In this document: positions 51,612 to 62,246 of the stretch, piece after piece | How the letters are laid out: each line of letters starts with the position of its first letter | Position numbering within the stretch: the stretch's first letter is position 1 | From: Vibrio pacinii DSM 19139 | GTDB lineage: Bacteria; Pseudomonadota; Gammaproteobacteria; Enterobacterales; Vibrionaceae | Assembly: GCF_000711795.1 (NCBI RefSeq) | Contig: NZ_JONH01000015.1 | Coordinates: forward strand, 46,167 to 110,166 | DNA: 64,000 bases | Reading direction: 5' to 3' | The notes under the pieces: generated by a model | Databases searched by the model: none | What the model saw: the letters and a program-made list of their open reading frames with translations, nothing else | Told to the model about the DNA's origin: nothing | Translations under genes and position numbers: made by a program

Positions 51612-52682
51612 GTGTTTAAAATTCTCGATCTTTATATCGGCAAAACCATCATTGCGACCACTTCATTAGTACTAGCGACCTTTGTGGGCTTGTCTGCAAT
51701 CATTAAATACGTTGAGCAGTTGCGTAAAGTGGGAGAGGGAACCTATGACCTCATCCAGGCGTTGTTGTTCGTTTTACTCAGTATTCCGCGTGATATTGAA
51801 ATGTTTTTTCCAATGGCTGCGCTACTTGGCGCACTGATTGGTTTGGGCATGCTAGCGTCGAGTTCAGAGCTGGTGGTAATGCAAGCGGCTGGTTTTTCGA
51901 AACTCAACATCGGCATGTCTGTGCTGAAAACCGCAGTGCCGTTAATGATTGCAGTGACTTTATTAGGCCAGTGGGGCGCGCCACAAGCGCAGAAAATGGC
52001 GCGTGATTTACGTGCGTTTGCGACCTCGAACGGCGCTATTTTATCGGTGCGTACTGGCGTGTGGGCGCGAGATGCGAATGACTTTATTTTTATTGGTAAG
52101 GTCGAAGATGACAAGATCTACGTCATGAATATGTGGCGTTTCGATGACAATAAACATCTTAAGAGCGTGGTTCATGCTGCCGAAGTGGAGTACGACGCGA
52201 ACAACACGTGGATAATGAAAGATGTCCAGATCACCGAGATGGCAGACGAAATCGAAATCGCTAAGCAGAGCTTGCCTGAGTATCGTTGGACTACATCGTT
52301 GGCTCCCGACAAGCTTGCAGTGGTGACGGTAAAGCCAGAAGAGCTATCACTGGCTGGATTATATGACTATGTGACCTACTTGAAAGCCTCAGAGCAAGAT
52401 CCGGCGCGTTATGAGTTGGCATTTTGGCGTAAAGTGACTCAGCCGTTTTCGATTGGGGTGATGATGCTGATGGCGTTGTCCTTTATCTTTGGGCCGCTGC
52501 GCAGCGTGACCATGGGCGCGCGTATTCTGTCAGGGGTTATTGCTGGCTTTACTTTCTATATTTCTAGTGAGTTCTTTGGGCCGTTAAGCTTGGTGTATAA
52601 CATTCCGCCAGTGTTCGGGGCTGTGATGCCAAGCATGGTATTTTTGACCATCGCCTTATTGTTACTGCGGCGTAAATTGTGA
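51612..52682 (+). CDS. lptG: LPS transport permease LptG
   Basis: LptG is the partner of LptF in the LPS exporter. The start is GTG at 51612. Typical features are FKILDLYIGKTIIATTSLVL at the N-terminus, three helices before and three after the periplasmic domain, and the coupling-helix region FPMAALLGALIGLG. Length 356. The stop is followed by a short 17-base duplication and a terminator. The next gene, mutS, is convergent. Confidence 0.96.
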   Translation: MFKILDLYIGKTIIATTSLVLATFVGLSAIIKYVEQLRKVGEGTYDLIQALLFVLLSIPRDIEMFFPMAALLGALIGLGMLASSSELVVMQAAGFSKLNIGMSVLKTAVPLMIAVTLLGQWGAPQAQKMARDLRAFATSNGAILSVRTGVWARDANDFIFIGKVEDDKIYVMNMWRFDDNKHLKSVVHAAEVEYDANNTWIMKDVQITEMADEIEIAKQSLPEYRWTTSLAPDKLAVVTVKPEELSLAGLYDYVTYLKASEQDPARYELAFWRKVTQPFSIGVMMLMALSFIFGPLRSVTMGARILSGVIAGFTFYISSEFFGPLSLVYNIPPVFGAVMPSMVFLTIALLLLRRKL

Positions 52683-52712
52683 CGGACATGACTTGGTAAC
52701 GGACATGACCTG
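52682..52712. repeat. Short direct repeat after lptG
   Basis: ACGGACATGAC occurs at 52682-52692 and again at 52699-52709, 17 bases apart, each followed by one base and TG. It is non-coding and probably a small replication duplication. Confidence 0.6.
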
Positions 52713-52719
52713 ATAGAAG

Positions 52720-52747
52720 AACGGCAGCCTGATGGCTGCCGTTTTTG
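52720..52747. terminator. Terminator between lptG and mutS
   Basis: AACGGCAGCC and GGCTGCCGTT form a perfect 10-base stem around TGAT, followed by five T in total. It sits between convergent genes. Confidence 0.92.
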
Positions 52748-52752
52748 TATGC

Positions 52753-55314
52753 TTATAAGAGTTTTTTCAGACGATACAGCTCTTCAAGAGCTTGCCTTGG
52801 CGTCAGATCGTCAGGGACAATATTGGCCAATGCTTGCTCAATTTCGCTTGGTTCTGGTATCAGACTAAGTTGATTGGCAATATCGACGTTACTGTTTGTC
52901 GGCGCGCCGTCCGTCACTTGACCAATTTGCTCTAATTGAGTCAGCTTGGCGCGGGCATTTTTAATCACGCTTTTTGGCACGCCAGCTAAACTTGCAACGG
53001 CTAAACCGTAAGATTTACTCGCCGCGCCTTCTTGCACGGCATGCATGAAGGCGATGCTGTCACCGTGTTCAACCGCATCAAGGTGGACGTTGGCCAAGTC
53101 TGGCAATAAGTTAGGTAATTCCGTCAATTCAAAGTAGTGGGTAGCAAACAGTGTCATTGAACCAATTTGCTTTGCCAGCCATTCGGCACTTGCCCAAGCC
53201 AAAGAGAGACCATCATAAGTACTGGTGCCGCGGCCGATCTCATCCATCAACACTAAGCTGTTTGCGGTTGCATTGTGCAAGATATTTGCGGTCTCTGTCA
53301 TTTCGACCATGAACGTCGAGCGGCCAGAGGCGAGATCATCCGATGCGCCGATACGAGTAAAAATGCGATCAATTGAACCGATAGTTGCTGACTCGGCGGG
53401 AACATAAGAGCCAATGTGTGCCATTAGTGCAATCAAAGCGGTTTGGCGCATATAGGTCGATTTACCGCCCATGTTCGGGCCGGTAATAATTAGCATTTTA
53501 CGTTGCGGGTTGAGCTCAATCGGATTGGCGATAAACGGCTCGTCCATCACTTGCTCGACGACGGGATGGCGGCCATTTTGAATATGGATACCCACTTTTT
53601 TGCTCAGTGTTGGGCGGCAGTAATCTAGGCTATCTGCACGCTCGGCAAGGTTTTGTAATACATCGATTTGCGACAGCGCTGACGCGAGGTTTTGCATTTG
53701 TTCTAGGTGTGGAAGCAGTAAATCAAATAACGCCTCCCATAGCTGCTTTTCGAGCGCGAGGGCTTTTGACTTAGAGCTAAGCACCTTATCTTCATGTTCT
53801 TTGAGCTCAGGAATGATATAACGCTCGGCATTTTTTAGCGTTTGACGGCGAACATAATGAGGCGGAACCAGATGGCTTTGACCACGACTGACTTGAATAA
53901 AGAAACCGTGAACGTTGTTGTAACCGACCTTGAGCGTATCGATACCATGGCGTTCTCGCTCTTCTTGCTCCATTTTATCTAGGTATTCCGTCGCACCATC
54001 TGCCAGCTTACGCCACTCATCGAGCTCTTCGTTATAACCTGATGCAATCACACCGCCATCACGAATCACAACCGGAGGATTCTCTTTGACGGCTCGCTCT
54101 AATAACTGACAAACTTCATCCATCGGTGCGGTAAATTGGGCCAATTTACTCAAGTAAGGATGATTGACTGAACTCATGATCTCACTCAGTTCAGGCAGTT
54201 GCTGCATAGCAAAACGTAAGCGAGCCATGTCGCGCGGTCTGGCGCTACGCAATGCGAGGCGTGCTAAAATACGTTCAATATCGCCGACTTGCTTCAATAC
54301 CGGATAAAGCTCACTAAATAGCGTGAGATCCTTTAGCTCGCCAATCGCATCCAAACGTTGATTGAGCGTGTCGATATCACGCATTGGTTGGTGCAACCAA
54401 CGCTTGAGCATGCGGCTGCCCATTGCGGTTGCGGTATGATCAAGCACCTCTGACAAGGTATTGTCGATGCCACCTGAAAGATTATGGGTAATTTCAAGGT
54501 TACGACGTGTTGCGGCATCAAGAATGACGGAGTGATCTTGGCGATCAAATGTCAATGAACGGATGTGCGGCAACGCAGTACGTTGAGTGTCTTTAACGTA
54601 TTGAATCAAACAGCCCGCAGCGCACAAGCCGAGAGTAGCTTGTTCAACCCCAAAACCAACCAAATCACGAGTACCAAATTGTTGATTGAGTTGCTGTTTT
54701 GCAGTGTCTAATTCAAATTCCCATACCGGACGACGACGATTGCCGTTGCGTGCCGACATGAGTTCAACCGGTTCAAAGTCTTCTGGAAACAGCAGCTCTC
54801 GTGGTGAAGTGCGTTGAAGCTCTGCCGCCATCGCCTCTTCACTTTGTGGCTCCATCAGTTGAAAACGGCCAGAGGTTATATCTAACGTCGCATAACCAAA
54901 TTGACCATCGTGGTGGTAAATGGCGGCAATAAGGTTGTCGAGACGCTCAGAAAGCAGCGCTTCGTCAGTCACAGTACCAGGCGTGACAATGCGTACCACT
55001 TTACGTTCTACCGGTCCTTTGCTGGTGGCAGGGTCGCCAATTTGTTCACAAATCGCGACAGACTCACCAAGTTGAACCAATTTAGCTAAATAACCTTCTA
55101 CGGCATGAAAAGGTACGCCCGCCATCGGAATCGGCTCGCCCGCAGAGGCGCCACGTTTGGTCAGGGATATATCTAATAGCTGAGACGCACGTTTGGCATC
55201 ATCGTAAAACAGCTCATAAAAATCACCCATACGATAGAACAGCAGAATGTCTGGGTTCTCAGCTTTAAGCTTGAGATATTGCAGCATCATGGGTGTGTGT
55301 TTTTGCTCTTTCAT
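52753..55314 (-). CDS. mutS: DNA mismatch repair protein MutS
   Basis: MutS recognises mismatches and small loops and recruits MutL. The N-terminal mismatch-binding motif GDFYELF (Phe and Glu that contact the mismatch) is at about residues 27-33. The ATPase Walker A motif [13 protein letters not shown] is near residue 617, and [12 protein letters not shown] near 697. Length 853 equals E. coli MutS. A short C-terminal tail with two helices ([18 protein letters not shown]) for tetramer formation is present. Confidence 0.97.
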   Translation of the reverse strand: MKEQKHTPMMLQYLKLKAENPDILLFYRMGDFYELFYDDAKRASQLLDISLTKRGASAGEPIPMAGVPFHAVEGYLAKLVQLGESVAICEQIGDPATSKGPVERKVVRIVTPGTVTDEALLSERLDNLIAAIYHHDGQFGYATLDITSGRFQLMEPQSEEAMAAELQRTSPRELLFPEDFEPVELMSARNGNRRRPVWEFELDTAKQQLNQQFGTRDLVGFGVEQATLGLCAAGCLIQYVKDTQRTALPHIRSLTFDRQDHSVILDAATRRNLEITHNLSGGIDNTLSEVLDHTATAMGSRMLKRWLHQPMRDIDTLNQRLDAIGELKDLTLFSELYPVLKQVGDIERILARLALRSARPRDMARLRFAMQQLPELSEIMSSVNHPYLSKLAQFTAPMDEVCQLLERAVKENPPVVIRDGGVIASGYNEELDEWRKLADGATEYLDKMEQEERERHGIDTLKVGYNNVHGFFIQVSRGQSHLVPPHYVRRQTLKNAERYIIPELKEHEDKVLSSKSKALALEKQLWEALFDLLLPHLEQMQNLASALSQIDVLQNLAERADSLDYCRPTLSKKVGIHIQNGRHPVVEQVMDEPFIANPIELNPQRKMLIITGPNMGGKSTYMRQTALIALMAHIGSYVPAESATIGSIDRIFTRIGASDDLASGRSTFMVEMTETANILHNATANSLVLMDEIGRGTSTYDGLSLAWASAEWLAKQIGSMTLFATHYFELTELPNLLPDLANVHLDAVEHGDSIAFMHAVQEGAASKSYGLAVASLAGVPKSVIKNARAKLTQLEQIGQVTDGAPTNSNVDIANQLSLIPEPSEIEQALANIVPDDLTPRQALEELYRLKKLL

Positions 55315-55408
55315 ACGACTCGTTTACGAACGGTTTAAATTACCTCGCAGGGTATCAAAACAGTCCTAGTAAGAGCAATTTAAAGCTTAATCTATTCAGC
55401 CAACGAAA

Positions 55409-56935
55409 TTATTTTGTTGGTTGCAAATCTTTGATATGGGTTGCGCAATCTTTCCCTCGCCCTTTCGAGGCATAAAGAGCCTGATCGGCGTGTTCAAAAA
55501 AGGTATTGAGGTCATAAGGGGTATCAGGCGTGTGGGTTGCAACCCCAATGCTGAGACTGAGAGCACCTTGTCCAATTGGCGAGGCGCGAAAGGACTCAAT
55601 TAATCGCTCGGCATAATTTAAGGCGTCTTGCTGATGCAACTCAGGAGAGATCAAGACAAATTCGTCTCCACCCCAGCGGCCAATGGAATCGTAGCTACGA
55701 GTATTTTCGCGTAGAAAATTGGCCACTTGAATCAAAATCTCATCGCCTTGGGCATGGCCCCGCTCATCATTAATTTGTTTGAAATTATCTAAGTCAATTA
55801 GCATCAGTGACACGGGGGTCTGGTTGCGTTCGGAACGCGCCAACTCCTTGAATAACAACTGATCGATATTACGTCGATTGAACAGGTGGGTTAAGTAGTC
55901 CACTTCAGCCACTTGTTGAAGGGCATTTTTCTCGCTCATGTCACGCACGACACACACAGTGCGCTGTTTATCATCAATAATGGTCGAAGAGATGGCGATC
56001 TGTACTTCGACATGCTTACCGCTTTTAGTCAATCCCAAGATTTTTTGTCTCTTATCTGTCATCAAGCGTGACTGTTGCTTCGCTTGAAAATCATGGCGAT
56101 ATTGGAGGTGCTTGTGCTTAAGGTTTGGGTCAATCAAATCTTCGACACGAAGGTGTTTAAATTCTTCGATATTGTATTCAAATATCTGGCAGGCCATCTT
56201 GTTGGCGGCAAGAATGTGACCACCTTCATCGATATAAAGAATGCCGTCAGGGGAAACATCAAAGATTTCCCCCAACTCTTGTAGCAGATAATTTGAATGT
56301 TTGATTGCACGTAAAATAAACCAAGTGGTTAGTATAATCAGTGGAAAAAGTAATAAGTTAAATAGCCACATATAGGCGTTGATTTGATCGAGTTTACCTT
56401 TGGATGACGTCAGAATTTTGTCTACTTTAGGCAACACACTCTCTTGTATGTCAGTCAATGCTTTAAGAGCTCGAGAGTCGTTGACTAAAACCATATTATC
56501 AAGCTCGGCAACTGGCTTTTCGAGACCAGTTTGTTGGGCCATTAGTAGTTTTTGGTAATACTCCTCTAATGTCGCGTTCAACACATCAACATTGGCTCGC
56601 AATATAGGGTCGCTAATTAACGTCTCGAGCAGGTAAATATTACTTTTGAGTAGCAGATACTTATCACGAGCACGTTCAAAGTATTGGCTATCACGTCGTA
56701 TCACGAAATTTTTAAAGTGATGGATAAATCCCCCATAGCCGAGCTCTCTTTCTATGGTCGAAATCGTTTGGCTGATGGTGATTTGAGTAACATATTGGTC
56801 ATTGATTTGGTCACGTAGTGTCTTAAGCGATTGAGTTTTGTGATAGATGTAAGTGGCTAGCAGAAAATTAGCAAAAATAGCTATCAAAACGATAAAAAGG
56901 TAAGAGCGCTGTGAACGACGAAACTGATTATACAT
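55409..56935 (-). CDS. Membrane-bound diguanylate cyclase with PAS domain
   Basis: This 508-residue protein has two membrane helices (about residues 13-33 and 191-209) enclosing a mostly helical periplasmic sensor domain of about 155 residues. A cytoplasmic PAS domain follows (about 222-335; FDVSPDGILYIDEGGHILAANK) and then a GGDEF domain (about 345-505). The active-site motif GGDEF is intact near residue 421, and the inhibitory-site motif RSYD lies five residues before it. The enzyme should make cyclic di-GMP and be product-inhibited. The signal is unknown. It lies next to mutS on the same strand. Confidence 0.93.
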   Translation of the reverse strand: MYNQFRRSQRSYLFIVLIAIFANFLLATYIYHKTQSLKTLRDQINDQYVTQITISQTISTIERELGYGGFIHHFKNFVIRRDSQYFERARDKYLLLKSNIYLLETLISDPILRANVDVLNATLEEYYQKLLMAQQTGLEKPVAELDNMVLVNDSRALKALTDIQESVLPKVDKILTSSKGKLDQINAYMWLFNLLLFPLIILTTWFILRAIKHSNYLLQELGEIFDVSPDGILYIDEGGHILAANKMACQIFEYNIEEFKHLRVEDLIDPNLKHKHLQYRHDFQAKQQSRLMTDKRQKILGLTKSGKHVEVQIAISSTIIDDKQRTVCVVRDMSEKNALQQVAEVDYLTHLFNRRNIDQLLFKELARSERNQTPVSLMLIDLDNFKQINDERGHAQGDEILIQVANFLRENTRSYDSIGRWGGDEFVLISPELHQQDALNYAERLIESFRASPIGQGALSLSIGVATHTPDTPYDLNTFFEHADQALYASKGRGKDCATHIKDLQPTK

Positions 56936-57072
56936 TCCCTATCCCTGACAAAATGATTGAATGTTGTTAGTTGCATATCAAATTCGAGTTTAGATGACAA
57001 ACGACAGTTTTTCATAAAATAACAGTGATGGTGATAGAGTATTTGTCTCGATTGACCAAGCAATAATGAGAA

Positions 57073-57558
57073 ATGAATATGGACAGTGCAAAGAGTTTGG
57101 GTGAACGATTACTGGCGAGCGGAGAAATACTGGTGACTGCTGAGTCCTGTACTGGAGGAGGCGTTGCGACGGCCATTACCGATATTGCGGGCAGTTCGCA
57201 GTGGTTTGATAGAGCGTATGTTTCGTATAGCAATGAAGCGAAAATGGAAATGCTGGGTGTACACGCAGAGACGTTAGCCCAACATGGCGCGGTCAGTGAA
57301 GAGACGGTCAAAGAGATGGTACTAGGCGCATTGCAGCGATCTAATGCGACTATTGGGGTCTCTATTAGTGGGATTGCAGGTCCTGGCGGAGGAACAGAGC
57401 AAAAGCCCGTTGGTAGTGTTTGTTTTGCTTGGGCAAACAAGCAGGGCTGGTTAGAGGTACGTACTTACCAACTTGATGGTGATCGTCAGCAGGTGCGCCA
57501 GCAAGCGGTCGAGTTAGCCATAAAAGTACTGTATGAACAACTAAACCGTCTTAAGTGA
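57073..57558 (+). CDS. pncC: Nicotinamide-nucleotide amidase PncC (CinA C-terminal domain)
   Basis: This 161-residue protein is the stand-alone CinA C-terminal domain that deamidates nicotinamide mononucleotide in NAD recycling. Signatures are VTAESCTGGGVATAITDIAG, the conserved VSYSNEAKMEMLGV and ISGIAGPGGGTEQKPVG. The N-terminal MoCF-like domain of full-length CinA is absent, as in E. coli YgaD/PncC. Its position just before recA is the same as in E. coli. Confidence 0.94.
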   Translation: MNMDSAKSLGERLLASGEILVTAESCTGGGVATAITDIAGSSQWFDRAYVSYSNEAKMEMLGVHAETLAQHGAVSEETVKEMVLGALQRSNATIGVSISGIAGPGGGTEQKPVGSVCFAWANKQGWLEVRTYQLDGDRQQVRQQAVELAIKVLYEQLNRLK

Positions 57559-57635
57559 TAATTGAAGTGTTTGTATTTTAAAGTTATTTAAATCAGTTGG
57601 ATAGGTTTAAAAAGCAAAAAATGTTAGCCAAGCTA

Positions 57636-57663
57636 TAGACACTGTATGAATCAACAGTATAAT
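57636..57663 (+). promoter_or_regulatory. recA promoter with LexA (SOS) operator
   Basis: CTGTATGAATCAACAG (57642-57657) matches the SOS box CTGT-N8-ACAG. It fills the 16-base spacer between the -35 element TAGACA (57636-57641) and the perfect -10 TATAAT (57658-57663). LexA binding would therefore block RNA polymerase directly. Confidence 0.9.
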
Positions 57664-57752
57664 GACTTGCATTGATTGTTTAGCAATATACCGCTGAACG
57701 GAAGAGTTAGATTGATAGTCATCAGCATCAGATGAATCATTTGGAGAAAGTG

Positions 57753-58799
57753 ATGAACGAGAACAAACAGAAAGCGCTTGCCGCTGCGCTAGGTCAGATT
57801 GAAAAGCAATTCGGCAAAGGCTCAATTATGCGCCTTGGCGACAACCGCACAATGGACGTAGAGACTATTTCTACAGGCTCTCTTTCTCTTGATATTGCAC
57901 TGGGTGCTGGCGGCCTTCCTATGGGGCGTATTGTTGAGGTTTATGGCCCTGAGTCTTCAGGTAAAACAACCTTAACGCTAGAACTGATTGCTGCCGCTCA
58001 ACGTGTCGGTAAAACCTGTGCCTTCATTGATGCTGAACACGCGCTTGATCCTATTTATGCGAAGAAACTGGGTGTTGATATTGACGCGCTACTTGTATCT
58101 CAACCAGATACTGGCGAGCAAGCACTTGAAATCTGTGACGCGTTAGCGCGATCAGGTGCGATTGATGTCATGGTCATTGACTCTGTGGCAGCATTGACCC
58201 CGAAAGCCGAAATCGAAGGTGAAATGGGCGATAGCCACATGGGTTTGCAGGCTCGTATGCTTTCTCAAGCAATGCGTAAGTTAACGGGTAACCTCAAGCA
58301 GTCTAACTGTATGTGTATCTTCATTAACCAAATTCGTATGAAGATTGGTGTGATGTTTGGTAACCCAGAAACGACAACGGGTGGTAATGCGCTTAAGTTT
58401 TATGCTTCAGTTCGCCTTGATATTCGTCGTACTGGTTCTATCAAAGATGGTGACGAAGTTGTGGGCAATGAAACTCGCATCAAAGTGGTTAAGAACAAGA
58501 TCGCAGCGCCATTTAAACAGGCAGAGACACAAATTCTTTATGGCCAAGGCTTCAACCGTGAAGGTGAGCTAATCGACTTAGGCGTGAAGCACAAGCTGGT
58601 CGAAAAAGCGGGTGCTTGGTATAGCTACAACGGTGACAAAATTGGTCAGGGTAAAGCTAACGCTGGCAAGTATCTCCGTGAAAATCCAGCGGCTGCGCAA
58701 GCCATTGATGCCAAGTTACGTGAAATGTTGCTTGCACCGGTTGAAGTTAAGTCTGACGATGCAGAACTTGGCAAAATGCCAGAGCAAGAAGAGTTGTAA
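57753..58799 (+). CDS. recA: Recombinase RecA
   Basis: RecA forms filaments on single-stranded DNA, drives homologous recombination and activates LexA self-cleavage. Walker [11 protein letters not shown] is at about residues 67-76, and the family segments [14 protein letters not shown] and the L1/L2 loops ([32 protein letters not shown]) are intact. I start at the ATG at 57753 ([13 protein letters not shown]), with GGAG upstream, giving 348 residues. It is controlled by the LexA site described above. A terminator and recX follow. Confidence 0.98.
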   Translation: MNENKQKALAAALGQIEKQFGKGSIMRLGDNRTMDVETISTGSLSLDIALGAGGLPMGRIVEVYGPESSGKTTLTLELIAAAQRVGKTCAFIDAEHALDPIYAKKLGVDIDALLVSQPDTGEQALEICDALARSGAIDVMVIDSVAALTPKAEIEGEMGDSHMGLQARMLSQAMRKLTGNLKQSNCMCIFINQIRMKIGVMFGNPETTTGGNALKFYASVRLDIRRTGSIKDGDEVVGNETRIKVVKNKIAAPFKQAETQILYGQGFNREGELIDLGVKHKLVEKAGAWYSYNGDKIGQGKANAGKYLRENPAAAQAIDAKLREMLLAPVEVKSDDAELGKMPEQEEL

Positions 58800-58822
58800 A
58801 ATAAACTTAACTTAACAATACT

Positions 58823-58850
58823 AAGCCCTGCTAACGCGGGGCTTTGTTTT
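58823..58850 (+). terminator. Terminator between recA and recX
   Basis: AAGCCCTGC and GCGGGGCTT pair over 9 bases (one G-U) around TAAC, followed by TGTTTT. It lies in the recA-recX gap and probably lets only part of the transcripts continue into recX, as in E. coli. Confidence 0.85.
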
Positions 58851-58866
58851 ATTAGGTCGCAAAGAT

Positions 58867-59331
58867 ATGTTTGAACGTAAACCTACTACGCTGTCGAGTA
58901 AAGACGCAGCAATGCAGCTATTAAGTCGTCGTGATCACGGCGAATATGAGCTGTATCAGAAGTTAGCCTTAAAAGGTTATCCAGAGGATGAGATCGATCT
59001 GGCGGTAAATTATTGTCTCGATAATCATTATCTTAATGATCTTCGTTACGCTAAGAGTCAGATTAGACAACATGTCTACAAAGGCCACGGTGAACGACGT
59101 ATTCGTCAGGAATTAAGCCAAAAGCGTGTGTCTGAAGCGGTGATCGCTTGTGCATTGCAACAAGAGCCACAAGATTGGTTCGAGCGGGCAAAAAGTGCGG
59201 CAGAGAAAAAGTTCAAGGGTCATAAAGCCAACGATCAAAAAGAGTACGCCAAGCAAGTGCGCTTTTTGCAATACCGTGGTTACAGCTTTGATCAAATTCA
59301 CTATGCATTAAGCAGTGAGGATCCGGAGTAA
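58867..59331 (+). CDS. recX: Recombination regulator RecX
   Basis: RecX binds RecA filaments and limits their extension. The 154-residue chain has three three-helix repeats, with [39 protein letters not shown] and [16 protein letters not shown] typical of RecX. Its position behind recA and the partial terminator keep it at a low level relative to RecA. Confidence 0.94.
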   Translation: MFERKPTTLSSKDAAMQLLSRRDHGEYELYQKLALKGYPEDEIDLAVNYCLDNHYLNDLRYAKSQIRQHVYKGHGERRIRQELSQKRVSEAVIACALQQEPQDWFERAKSAAEKKFKGHKANDQKEYAKQVRFLQYRGYSFDQIHYALSSEDPE

Positions 59332-59473
59332 TTTCCACTTAACTACCCAATTTGATGATCCAAAGTCAATTCTGGTTCCTATCCGTTCTTTTCTGCGAGA
59401 AAACTAGTCGTAGCGTTAACCATGATCTACAATAGCGCAAAATTCTAACTCGACTATTTTTAGGAAGAGCTGC

Positions 59474-62056
59474 ATGTACATGAGCACTGATGAGGTTCGT
59501 AACGCGTTCCTCAAATTCTTTGAGAGCAAAGGACACCAAATTGTAGAAAGTTCATCGTTAGTACCGCATAACGACCCAACCTTGCTATTTACTAACGCAG
59601 GTATGAACCAATTCAAAGATTGCTTCTTAGGCGCAGAAAAACGTGCCTACACTCGAGCAACAACGGCTCAGCGTTGTGTACGTGCAGGTGGTAAACACAA
59701 CGATTTAGAAAACGTTGGTTTCACTGCTCGTCACCATACCTTCTTCGAAATGCTCGGTAATTTCAGCTTCGGTGATTACTTCAAAGAAGACGCGATTGCG
59801 TTTGCTTGGGAGTTTTTGACTGAGACGCTACAGCTACCTAAAGAGCGCCTGCTCGTTACTGTTTACCAGACAGACGATGAAGCATTTGAGATCTGGAACA
59901 AGAAAGTCGGCGTGCCAGCTGATCGCATTGTTCGTATTGGTGACAAAGAAGGCGGCAAGCAGTACGAGTCTGATAACTTCTGGACAATGGGTGATACTGG
60001 CCCTTGTGGCCCATGTACTGAAATCTTCTATGATCATGGTGAGCACATTTGGGGTGGTCGTCCTGGTACGCCAGAAGAAGATGGCGACCGTTTCATCGAG
60101 ATCTGGAACAACGTATTCATGCAGTTTAACCGTCATGCAGACGGTACGATGGAGCCACTGCCAAAACCGTCGGTTGATACCGGTATGGGCATTGAGCGTA
60201 TTTCTGCCATCATGCAGGGCGTTCACTCAAACTACGAAATCGATGTTTTCCAAACCTTGATTAAAGCCGCTGCGGAAGTAACTGGTCATGATGATCTATC
60301 AAACCAGTCATTGCGCGTTGTGGCTGATCACATCCGTTCATGTGCGTTCCTTATCGTAGATGGCGTAATGCCGTCAAACGAAGGTCGTGGCTACGTATTG
60401 CGTCGTATCATCCGTCGTGCGGTCCGTCACGGAAACAAGCTCGGTGCCAATGGTGTTTTCTTCCATAAACTCGTTGGTGTTTTAGCCAATGTTATGGGGA
60501 CGGCGGGTGAAGAACTCGCGAGACAACAAGCCATTGTTGAGAAAGTACTACGTATCGAAGAAGAGAACTTCGGTCGCACGCTAGAGCGTGGTATGGCGAT
60601 TCTTAACGAAGCGTTAGATGAATTAGACGGTAAAGTGCTCGACGGTGAAACGGTGTTCAAACTTTACGATACTTACGGTTTTCCGGCTGATCTGACCAAT
60701 GATGTTGCACGTGAACGTGACTTTGCTATCGACGAACAAGGCTTCGAAAAAGCGATGGAAGCGCAGCGTCAACGAGCTCGTGAAGCAGGCCAGTTTGGTA
60801 CTGATTATAACGCGGTAATAAAAACTGACGCCCAATCTGAATTCTGCGGTTACACCGGCACAGAAGGCAGCAGTACGGTTGCAGAAATCTTTGTTGACGG
60901 TGACGCGGTAGAGTCGTTATCTGCTGGCGATAAAGCGATCCTTATTCTTAGTGAAACGCCGTTCTACGCAGAGTCAGGCGGCCAGTGTGGTGATGCCGGA
61001 GTGATTAAGACCGAATCAGGTCTATTTAAGGTTAAAGATACCCAAAGACTGGGTAATGCGATTGCTCATCACGGTCTATTAGCTGAAGGTGTTGTGGCCA
61101 AAGGCGACCAAGCGACGGCGATCGTTGATGCTGAGCGCCGTGCCGCTATTTCACTGAACCACTCAGCGACGCACTTATTACATGCTGCGCTACGCAAAGT
61201 ACTTGGTGAGCACGTTACCCAGAAAGGCTCTTTAGTTAAAGCCGACAATCTTCGTTTTGACTTCTCTCACCTTGAAGCGGTCACGCCGGCTGAACTGAAA
61301 GAAGTTGAGCGTCTGGTTAATTCACAAGTACGTCGTAACCTAGTGATTGAAACCAATATCATGGATATTGAGTCGGCTAAGCAAAAAGGAGCCATGGCGT
61401 TATTCGGTGAGAAATACGATGACGAAGTTCGTGTTCTATCGATGGGCGATTTTTCTACCGAGCTGTGTGGCGGTATCCATGCATCGAGCACTGGTGATAT
61501 TGGTCTGTTCAAAATTATCTCTGAAAGCGGTATAGCTGCAGGCGTTCGCCGTATCGAAGCGGTGACGGGCGAAGCGGCGCTAGACGCGATTGAAGCACAA
61601 AACGCTAAGTACGAAGAGAAGCTGGCAGAGTCGGCACAAAAAGCCAAAGCATTAGAAAAAGAGCTGCAAAAGCTGAAAGACAAGATGGCGGCTGCAGAAA
61701 GTGCCAATATCATGGGCAAAACCATCGAAGTGAATGGTACTAAAGTCCTTATTGCTGCACTCAATGGCGCTGACAGCAAAAACCTACGCACCATGGTTGA
61801 TGATATTAAAAACCAAATGGGGAGCGGGGTTGTACTGCTTGCCAATGCCACGGGCGACAAAGTTGGCCTGATTGCTGGTGTCACTAAAGATCTGACCGGC
61901 AAAGTCAAAGCGGGCGATTTGGTGAAAATGGTTGCAGAACAAGTCGGTGGTAAAGGTGGCGGCCGACCTGATATGGCTCAAGCGGGTGGTACCGATGTCG
62001 CAGCATTACCGGCGGCAATCAAAACGGTTCAACCTTGGCTTGAAGAGCGCCTCTAA
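59474..62056 (+). CDS. alaS: Alanyl-tRNA synthetase
   Basis: This class II synthetase charges tRNA-Ala and edits Ser/Gly. The catalytic domain starts [18 protein letters not shown] and has the class II motifs ([37 protein letters not shown]). The editing site is [16 protein letters not shown] near residue 565 with the second metal ligands in [11 protein letters not shown]. The C-terminal C-Ala domain is present. Length is 860. A second ATG lies two codons later. In E. coli alaS represses its own transcription; control here cannot be read from sequence. Confidence 0.97.
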   Translation: MYMSTDEVRNAFLKFFESKGHQIVESSSLVPHNDPTLLFTNAGMNQFKDCFLGAEKRAYTRATTAQRCVRAGGKHNDLENVGFTARHHTFFEMLGNFSFGDYFKEDAIAFAWEFLTETLQLPKERLLVTVYQTDDEAFEIWNKKVGVPADRIVRIGDKEGGKQYESDNFWTMGDTGPCGPCTEIFYDHGEHIWGGRPGTPEEDGDRFIEIWNNVFMQFNRHADGTMEPLPKPSVDTGMGIERISAIMQGVHSNYEIDVFQTLIKAAAEVTGHDDLSNQSLRVVADHIRSCAFLIVDGVMPSNEGRGYVLRRIIRRAVRHGNKLGANGVFFHKLVGVLANVMGTAGEELARQQAIVEKVLRIEEENFGRTLERGMAILNEALDELDGKVLDGETVFKLYDTYGFPADLTNDVARERDFAIDEQGFEKAMEAQRQRAREAGQFGTDYNAVIKTDAQSEFCGYTGTEGSSTVAEIFVDGDAVESLSAGDKAILILSETPFYAESGGQCGDAGVIKTESGLFKVKDTQRLGNAIAHHGLLAEGVVAKGDQATAIVDAERRAAISLNHSATHLLHAALRKVLGEHVTQKGSLVKADNLRFDFSHLEAVTPAELKEVERLVNSQVRRNLVIETNIMDIESAKQKGAMALFGEKYDDEVRVLSMGDFSTELCGGIHASSTGDIGLFKIISESGIAAGVRRIEAVTGEAALDAIEAQNAKYEEKLAESAQKAKALEKELQKLKDKMAAAESANIMGKTIEVNGTKVLIAALNGADSKNLRTMVDDIKNQMGSGVVLLANATGDKVGLIAGVTKDLTGKVKAGDLVKMVAEQVGGKGGGRPDMAQAGGTDVAALPAAIKTVQPWLEERL

Positions 62057-62076
62057 TATTGGAATAAGTAATCAAT

Positions 62077-62111
62077 ACGCTCAATCAGTTTTTGGTTGAG
62101 CGTCATTTTTT
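62077..62111 (+). terminator. Terminator after alaS
   Basis: ACGCTCAA and TTGAGCGT form a perfect 8-base stem with an 11-base loop, followed by CATTTTTTAT. Confidence 0.82.
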
Positions 62112-62246
62112 ATGCGACCAAGTGGTTTAATTGAGCAATTCAATCGTGCTCCGTTAGGCGACTTGGTCTTTGTGTTAAACGACTGCGAACAGAATCAATA
62201 TCGTCGCAGCTCTAATGAGACTTTGGTCTTGGGAAGGTGAAGACTG
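62112..62246 (+). other. lysC leader with an inverted repeat and small in-frame open frame
   Basis: This 135-base gap between the alaS terminator and lysC contains an inverted repeat, GACCAAGT near 62116 and ACTTGGTC near 62161. It also has an open frame of 42 codons (ATG 62112, stop TGA 62238-62240) in the same frame as lysC. The small frame has no Shine-Dalgarno. lysC itself has a strong one (GGAAGGTGA). The gap is too short for a full lysine riboswitch. Confidence 0.45.

Noticed and set aside
57012..57440. A 142-codon minus-strand open frame over pncC
   Set aside because: It is fully explained by the well-supported pncC gene on the other strand.
61267..61908. A 213-codon open frame on the minus strand inside alaS
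   Set aside because: It lies wholly within alaS in the opposite direction, has no ribosome-binding site, and its Ser/Leu/Ile-rich product is typical of a shadow of coding sequence.
62112..62246. A lysine riboswitch before lysC
   Set aside because: The gap is 135 bases and lacks the multi-helix core of the L box, which needs about 170 bases.
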